From positions 9,178,001-9,242,000 of the forward strand of contig CM060731.1 in NCBI GenBank assembly GCA_030704615.1: a stretch of 64,000 bases of DNA, written 5' to 3'. Below, piece after piece: positions 58,805-64,000 of this stretch. The notes under the pieces were generated by a model that saw only the letters and a program-made list of their open reading frames with translations, made no database searches and was not told the DNA's origin. This DNA comes from Takakia lepidozioides. Lineage: Eukaryota > Streptophyta > Takakiopsida > Takakiales > Takakiaceae. Position 1 is the first letter of the stretch, and every line of letters starts with the position of its first letter. Position numbers and translations under genes: made by a program.

Positions 58805-59251
58805 TGAACCATATACTCCTTTCCTCTCAATAAGCAAGGTTTCACAACAAAGGGGCGAGCGGAAAGAGCAAGCAACGCGCGAGAGGAAGATCAAACACAC
58901 GGATCTGACACAAATGAGCTCTCATCCAAAGCTTGTACACCAAAATCACATATACACTAACAGTCGAGTACACCGCCCTGAGCTTGTGTGGCGCCGTCTT
59001 TATACAAAAGCCCTAGCTTTAGTGGCCCGCCGCGTGGCGAGGCATCACAAGCCAAGGCCCACGGCGCCGCCTTGTAGCCCTGGATCTGATGAAGGGCCAG
59101 GATCGAGCCACCAGCCAAAACTAACCCTCACCTAGATATCATTGTAACGGTTTAACGGCTTTATATGCTAAAAAAAAATATACTACGGATGTGTATCGCC
59201 GTTTTGGATGAAACGGGCCATTTCTAGGCTAAGCAAATATGGGGCTTTACA
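58805..59251 (-). repeat. 5' LTR of the defective gypsy element
   Basis: Starts TGAACCATATACTCC and ends GGGCTTTACA; about 447 bp. The sequence inside it does not show the usual TGGTATCAGAGC primer site. Confidence 0.83.
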
Positions 59252-60069
59252 AGCTCAAATCCTGCAATACTTTGCGCTTTTCTGCTACTTTTGCGGTTCT
59301 CGGATTCTCACAACAGCCAAACTGTTCTCCCTAGACCGGGAAAGGGCACTCTTTTCTAGAAGCTTCACTTCTTTTCCCGTTGCTTACTACCAAAAAAAAA
59401 AAAAAAAAAAAAAACATGGAACCTCTCACTCTGGCCCCAGGGCCTCTGTGGACACTTCTGGAAGCATCCATGCTGCGAGCAAATACATAGTACCTACATA
59501 TCCAGCCCATTGGCTACATTTTTTTTCCCCGCCTGGCCATTCGGGGTACTTATTATTTATCTGATATGGATCCCTTTTGGACCGTCTCAGCTCCGATTTG
59601 CTGGGGTTTTTTCCTACAAGTTGCTATCCTAGACAAGGAAAGTGCCATGATTTTAGGGTTTGCTTATGTATGTATACAGCGCCAAGCAAATATTCTTCGG
59701 GGACATCGTTGATGGGAGGCATATCTACATCCAGGTGGTCGTAATCGCAGGCAGGAATACTGGTTTTTCATCCATGCAATTGAGGTATATGCATGGGTAT
59801 GCATGCATGCATGCATGAGGGTGCAAGGAGGACGGTACTAGGGAGGCAGCCTCTGCTCGCGCCATGCTGCTGCTCTTTGCTCTTTTCTCTCTTCTGTTTT
59901 CTCTTCTGTGCTCTGCTCTGCTCTGCTTTGCTCTCGGTACTCTCCGCATCGTGCTTGTTTGGCTGGCCGCGGGAGAAAGGGGGAGTAGGTAGGCGGGTGG
60001 AGTGGAGTGCCCGGTCGGGGCTTTGGCGGAGAGAAGCGATCTCAAGTTAAGCTGTGAAGGCGTTGCAAG
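59252..60069 (+). promoter_or_regulatory. promoter and leader of the HSP70-type gene
   Basis: Non-coding stretch upstream of the ATG at 60070. An A-run (about 59393-59414) and a CT-rich tract (about 59872-59937, repeats of TCTGC and TCTTC) stand out; CT-rich leaders are common in plant genes. I saw no clear heat-shock element. Confidence 0.45.
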
Positions 60070-61650
60070 ATGAGTGTGGTGGGGCTGGATGTAGGCAATG
60101 AGAACTGCAGAGTAGGTGTGGCAAGGCAGCGGGGCATCGACGTCGTACTTAACGATGAGTCCAAACGTGAGACTCCTGCAATGGTGTCGTTCGGGGACAA
60201 ACAGCGGTTTCTCGGCATTGCCGGTGCTGCGTCCGCCACCATGAACCCCAAGAATACGATTTCCCAGGTGAAGCGGCTTATCGGGAGGAAATTTCAGGAC
60301 CCGGAGGTGCAAAGAGATCTGCATTTGTTTCCGTTTTCTGTCACTGAGGGACCTGAGGGTAACCCGTTGATCAATGTGCAGTACCTGGCGGAGAGTAGAA
60401 GTTTTACGCCAACGCAGATTCTTGGGATGATCCTGTCAAATCTGAAGACTATTGCCGAAAAGAATCTGGGGACTTCAGTCGTAGACTGTGTAATTGGAAT
60501 TCCTGTGTATTTCACGGAGCTACAGCGGCGCGCGTATCTAGATGCTGCGTCGGTGGCTGGTCTTCATCCGCTGCGTCTTATGCACGAAACCACGGCCACT
60601 GCCCTGGCATACGGAATATACAAGACGGATTTGTCTGACACGGATCCAATTAATGTCGCCTTTGTTGATGTTGGCCATGCAAGCTTGCAAGTTTGCATCG
60701 CTGCCTTTAAGAAAGGTCAGCTTAAGATTCTGGGCTCTTCTTTTGATCGCTCTCTTGGTGGTCGGGACTTTGATGAGGTTCTGTTCAACTATTTCTCGGA
60801 GAAATTTAAGGAGGAATACAAGATTGACGTACCAGCAAATGTTCGAGGAAGCCAGAGGCTTCGTGCTGCCTGTGAAAAAGTGAAGAAAGTTCTCAGTGCA
60901 AATCCTTTAGCACCACTCAATATTGAGTGTTTGGTGGACGAGAAAGACGTCAGAGGGGTCATCAAAAGGGATGAGTTTGAGGAGTTGTCTGCACACATAT
61001 TGGAGCGAGTGAAAGGCCCTTGTGAGATTGCCCTGGCTGAATCAAAACTAAGTCCTGACAAGATTAGTGCTGTTGAGGTCGTTGGATCTGGCTCTCGTGT
61101 CCCGGCAATTCTGAAAATTCTTGCTGCAGTTTTCGGGAAGGAACCAAGCCGCACTCTCAATGCTAGTGAATGCATTGCTCGTGGGTGTGCCCTTCAGTGC
61201 GCTATGCTCAGTCCCACGTTCCGAGTCCGAGAGTTTGAGGTATTTAGTGCAACTTTTGGCCCAAATAATACTGTTTTTGTGCTGCTTACTGTGGTGGAAG
61301 ATTTCAGAAAGTTAGTTTTAGGGTAGTGCCACCTCAACCTATTAATTTCAATTGCAATCTGGTACCCTATATACGGTGTTGTAAGGTCTGTTTCAATTTA
61401 TACTGCCTTGGATGATCAGGTACAAGACTCCTTTCCGTTTCCAATTGCGCTGTCATGGAAGGGATCTGCTCCAGAGTCTGATGGTGGAGAAGGAACTTCT
61501 CCGAACAGTGTCGTCTTTGTAAAGGGCAACCCTGTTCCAAATACCAAAATGTTAACTTTCTACAGATCAGGGACTTTTGCTATTGACGCACTATATGCAG
61601 ACACAAGCGAATTGCCTCCTGGCACTCCGGCAAAGATCAGCACTTTCACG
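60070..61650 (+). CDS. HSP70-14/15-type chaperone (HSP110 class), 5' part
   Basis: Exon 1 is 60070-61239 (390 codons) and exon 2 is 61420-61650 (77 codons); donors and acceptors are GT-AG and in phase. The product is a cytosolic HSP110-class protein, a nucleotide-exchange factor for HSP70 that also holds unfolded proteins. The start MSVVGLDVGNENCRVGVARQ, the phosphate-binding VAFVDVGHASLQVC and the adenosine motif VGSGSRVPAILK are those of plant HSP70-14/15, which differ from canonical HSP70 at these sites. Exon 2 begins the substrate-binding domain (DSFPFPIALSWKGSA, TFYRSGTFAIDALYAD). Family members are about 830 residues, so roughly 360 residues remain. No further exon is visible before the right edge, so the next intron is over 2.3 kb long. 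Confidence 0.95.
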
Positions 61651-62124
61651 GTATGAATCCTATATTCTCAAGATGTTGCTCTTGGTTGAGGTTGTTTGCA
61701 ATGTAGTTGTAGGAGGATAGATGTGCGAAGCTAACAAGGTTGTGCCAGTGTGGAATCATGCTTCTTCGGGAATGCTCTGAGAGTATCAAAGGTCATCCAA
61801 GTGAGTGAAAGGTGTTCCATTTGTTGAGCTGTAAGGGAAGTTTGTTCTTTCCCTAACAGGCAGCAAGGGGGAATTCTGGTTCTGCTGTTTATTTTTTCGA
61901 TGCTTTTAAGGACTCCAGTTTTGACAACTCACAGGGTTGAATCTATCTGCTGTTTGAGAGCATGATCTACTTCCAGTGTCCGAAGTTGAAAGAGGACCCT
62001 TTAGTATAGTTGTGGGAAGAGTGAGTGTGCCTCATAGGAGAGATGAAGCTACTATAGATGGAATAATCATGTAGTCCATCTATTCCAACAAATCATATGG
62101 AGCTCACTTTTGTTGGTTAGGTTT

Positions 62125-62126
<2 letters not shown>

Positions 62127-62158
<32 letters not shown>
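62127..62158. repeat. (TC)n microsatellite
   Basis: Sixteen TC units, directly followed by the LINE-derived repeat in the HSP70-type gene's intron. Confidence 0.95.
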
Positions 62159-62161
<3 letters not shown>

Positions 62162-63060
62162 GGGGCAATCTGAAGACAGTATTCATTTTCTGATACACTG
62201 TCCGGGGTTCTCTCACCAAAGAGACGCTCTCTTCAAATCTATTAAGGGTATTGTGCCTGTACCCCTGTTTACCAACTTTGAAAGTCTCGAGGCTGAGCCA
62301 AAAGCCCAGGCCCTCCTGAGGCCTAGTTTTTGGGCAAATCACACACAGCAGATTGGTGCTTGTGTGAAGGGATTTCTAGAGGATATCTGGAAAACCCGGA
62401 TTAATTTTATATATGGAGGTAAGTCTTACTACCAACGTCAGCCCCTGACAGATGTAGGTTCTGTCCCTTTTGTTCCCGCTCAAACTGGGCGCAGGGTCAA
62501 TGGCCACAAGGCTACGGCAAACAACGTCTTATGAGTACAATCTCTCAGTGGGACTCAAGGGTCTACCCACTCTTGGCACTAGACTGAAATTTAAACTCAC
62601 GGCAGGAAGCCTACCTTTGAACAGCAAACAGAAGCAGAGAGGAAAGGGAGAGTGCAATTGCCCGTTGTGTGGGCAACCTGAAGACAATATTCATTTTCTG
62701 ATACACTGTCCAGGGTTCTCTCACCAAAGAGACGCTCTCTTCAAATCTATCAAGGGAATTGTGCCTGTACCTCTGTTTACCAACTTTGAAAGTCTCGAGG
62801 CTGAGCCATAAGCCCAGGCCCTTCTGAGCCTAGTTTTTGGGCAAATAACACACAGCAGATTGATGCTTGTGTGAAGGATTTCTAGAGGATATCTGGAAAA
62901 CCCGGATCAATTCTATGTATCAAGGTAAGTCTTACTACCAACGTCAGCCCCTGACAGAGGTAGGTTCTGTCCCTTTGGTTTCCGCTCAAACTGGGTGTGG
63001 GGTCAATGGCCACAAGGCTACGGCAAACGTCTTATGAGTACATTCTCTCAGTGGGACTGA
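62159..63060 (+). mobile_element. LINE 3'-end fragments, tandemly repeated, in the HSP70-type gene intron
   Basis: Two head-to-tail copies (about 62159-62547 and 62547-63060) of the last part of an L1-type ORF2. The second has the RT-associated zinc finger CNCPLCGQPEDNIHFLIHC; the first starts inside it. Both continue FSHQRDALFKSIKGIVPVPL and end with the AAACTGGGCGC...GAGTACA word. Copy 2 has a stop after SLEAEP. The two copies are very similar, so the duplication is fairly recent. Confidence 0.85.
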
Positions 63061-64000
63061 TGATATGAGGCAGCATTCTTTCTAGCTTCCTCCTCTTTTC
63101 ATTGTTTCTTTTTTCCATGTGACTCACCTGGGTGTGTTGCTTTCCATGTTTGAAAGCCTCTGGATGTGGCTATCTCATTTTATTTTGGCCACTACTCAAA
63201 TGTAAGTTCAGAGTTTAGTAGGCTCTCACATTGACCTACTATTCATACGAACAAGGGAAGTAAAGCATGCTCTGAATCAACAGATCGGTTCAGATTGCTA
63301 CCGCAGTTAGTCTCTGGTTTTTATTCCAGTTTTTGTGGAAGGGAAATTGTATCATTGGGAATATATGTCAAGACGCCCATTCCTGGAAGGGAGCAGTACC
63401 TGCAAGGGGAAGAGCCTTCATTCACACTGAATTAGGTATCTCTCTCTTGTATAATACCTGGATACTGGTGCAGAAGGTAACTTTAGGGGCAAGGAATGAG
63501 ACACTTCATCAACTGTGAATATCCTTATGCTGTGTGAAAATGGTATTTGGCATCCAAACCTAACGAATAGTATATTTGACCTAACTGTTTTGGAAGTTTC
63601 CCTTAAACCAGTGTAGTTTTGAGAACTGTCCTTTCCACTATAAATCAATTGCCTCTGATGAAAGATTGTTTGATATTGTGCCTGTTGATGTTTACCTCAA
63701 TCTTTTTTTCTTCGTCACCATGCTTTAAGTTCAAATTAGTTTGTGTTGTTTCTGGAGATGGTTTTGAATTGGTTTATCAACTTTGCCCATTGAATGACAG
63801 ATTTAAGATGATGCTTCTAAAGCATAATGTCACATCGATCTGAGCCCATCTTTCAATGAATGCATCTAACATTGCCCATTTTCTGGTTTCTTGAATTTAC
63901 TATTAGGGGGTAAACTTGCTTTTGTGGTAGATGCTGGGTTGCAAGTATAACCTGAGTTTTTTACAACTTTTTTCAAGCTATTATATATGTAATGACAGAT
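63061..64000. other. intron of the HSP70-type gene, no exon recognised
   Basis: I searched for the conserved continuation of the HSP110 substrate-binding domain after exon 2 and found none here. The frames at 63333-63518 and 63619-63843 show no family match. Confidence 0.5.

Larger units (their letters stand above)
53711..59251 (-). mobile_element. defective Ty3/gypsy element lacking protease and reverse transcriptase
   Basis: Two LTR-like ends (53711-54149 and 58805-59251) enclose minus-strand coding remnants. A G-rich polypurine tract on the minus strand at about 54160-54190 abuts the left LTR, which marks it as the 3' LTR. Internal parts from right to left: unrecognised gag-like frames (58607-56500), RNase H (56490-56096), the H2C2 zinc-binding region (55568-55293) and the integrase core (55318-54704). 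Protease and reverse transcriptase are missing. The LTRs differ at several places, so it is older than the 4.5-22.9 kb element. A 56-bp duplication of the LTR start precedes it at 53655. Flanks share ACAAGC, a possible target duplication, but I could not fix it. Confidence 0.85.

Noticed and set aside
1-64000. tRNA or rRNA genes
   Set aside because: I saw no cloverleaf with A and B box sequences and no rRNA segment. The only tRNA-like word is the primer site of the gypsy element.

Overview
The window reads as nuclear DNA of a land plant. It has spliced genes with GT-AG introns, plant housekeeping genes (cytosolic glycerol-3-phosphate dehydrogenase, the plastid protein CGLD27, a DUF1639 protein and an HSP70-14/15-type chaperone), a chromodomain Ty3/gypsy element primed by initiator tRNA-Met, and L1-type LINE remains. 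The mix of very divergent mobile elements and FCP1-like genes suggests a seed-free plant (bryophyte, lycophyte or fern), but the sequence alone does not settle the lineage.

Layout. 0.7-2.5 kb holds a dead LINE reverse transcriptase. 3.6-4.5 kb and 22.9-24.4 kb hold pieces of FCP1-like (HAD phosphatase) genes on the minus strand. They are split by an 18.3-kb Ty3/gypsy chromovirus (4549-22854; near-identical LTRs, 5-bp target duplication GTCGG, tRNA-iMet primer site). Inside its integrase gene sits a second, nested DNA transposon of about 11.3 kb (about 6785-18109, copy A). Copy A carries two divergent genes: a ten-exon minus-strand gene for a ParB-like plus amino-methyltransferase protein, and a plus-strand transposase with a GCM/WRKY-like zinc cluster, a MULE-type catalytic core and a SWIM finger. 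A second, strongly diverged copy of the same gene pair (copy B) occupies 26.2-36.0 kb in the opposite orientation. Its transposase is truncated beside a 118-bp satellite and its methyltransferase is damaged.

The most unusual feature is in the non-coding DNA of these elements. Copy A carries eleven about 22-bp palindromes, all in introns of the methyltransferase gene. Copy B carries unrelated palindromes with a GGCGCC core, in tandem arrays in the intergenic region and in an intron. The intron between the fifth and sixth exons of the copy A model carries a palindrome array in both copies, with the same splice position and phase but different palindromes. In both copies the methyltransferase also has D-I-P-D where DPPY is expected. 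I read this as a transposon family that maintains a methyltransferase with a set of recognition-like sites.

36.6-53.5 kb is ordinary genic DNA on the minus strand: GPDH (six exons, one GC-AG intron), CGLD27 (five exons, one of 29 nt) and a DUF1639 gene, with LINE 3'-end fragments between them. 53.7-59.25 kb is a second Ty3/gypsy element that has lost protease and reverse transcriptase. An HSP70-14/15 (HSP110-class) gene starts at 60070 and runs off the right edge; LINE 3'-end fragments sit in its third-kilobase intron.

A caution: many reading frames in the repeats are broken by single missing bases, although the LTRs of the element that contains several of them differ by only one substitution and two 1-base indels. 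Some apparent frameshifts may be assembly errors.
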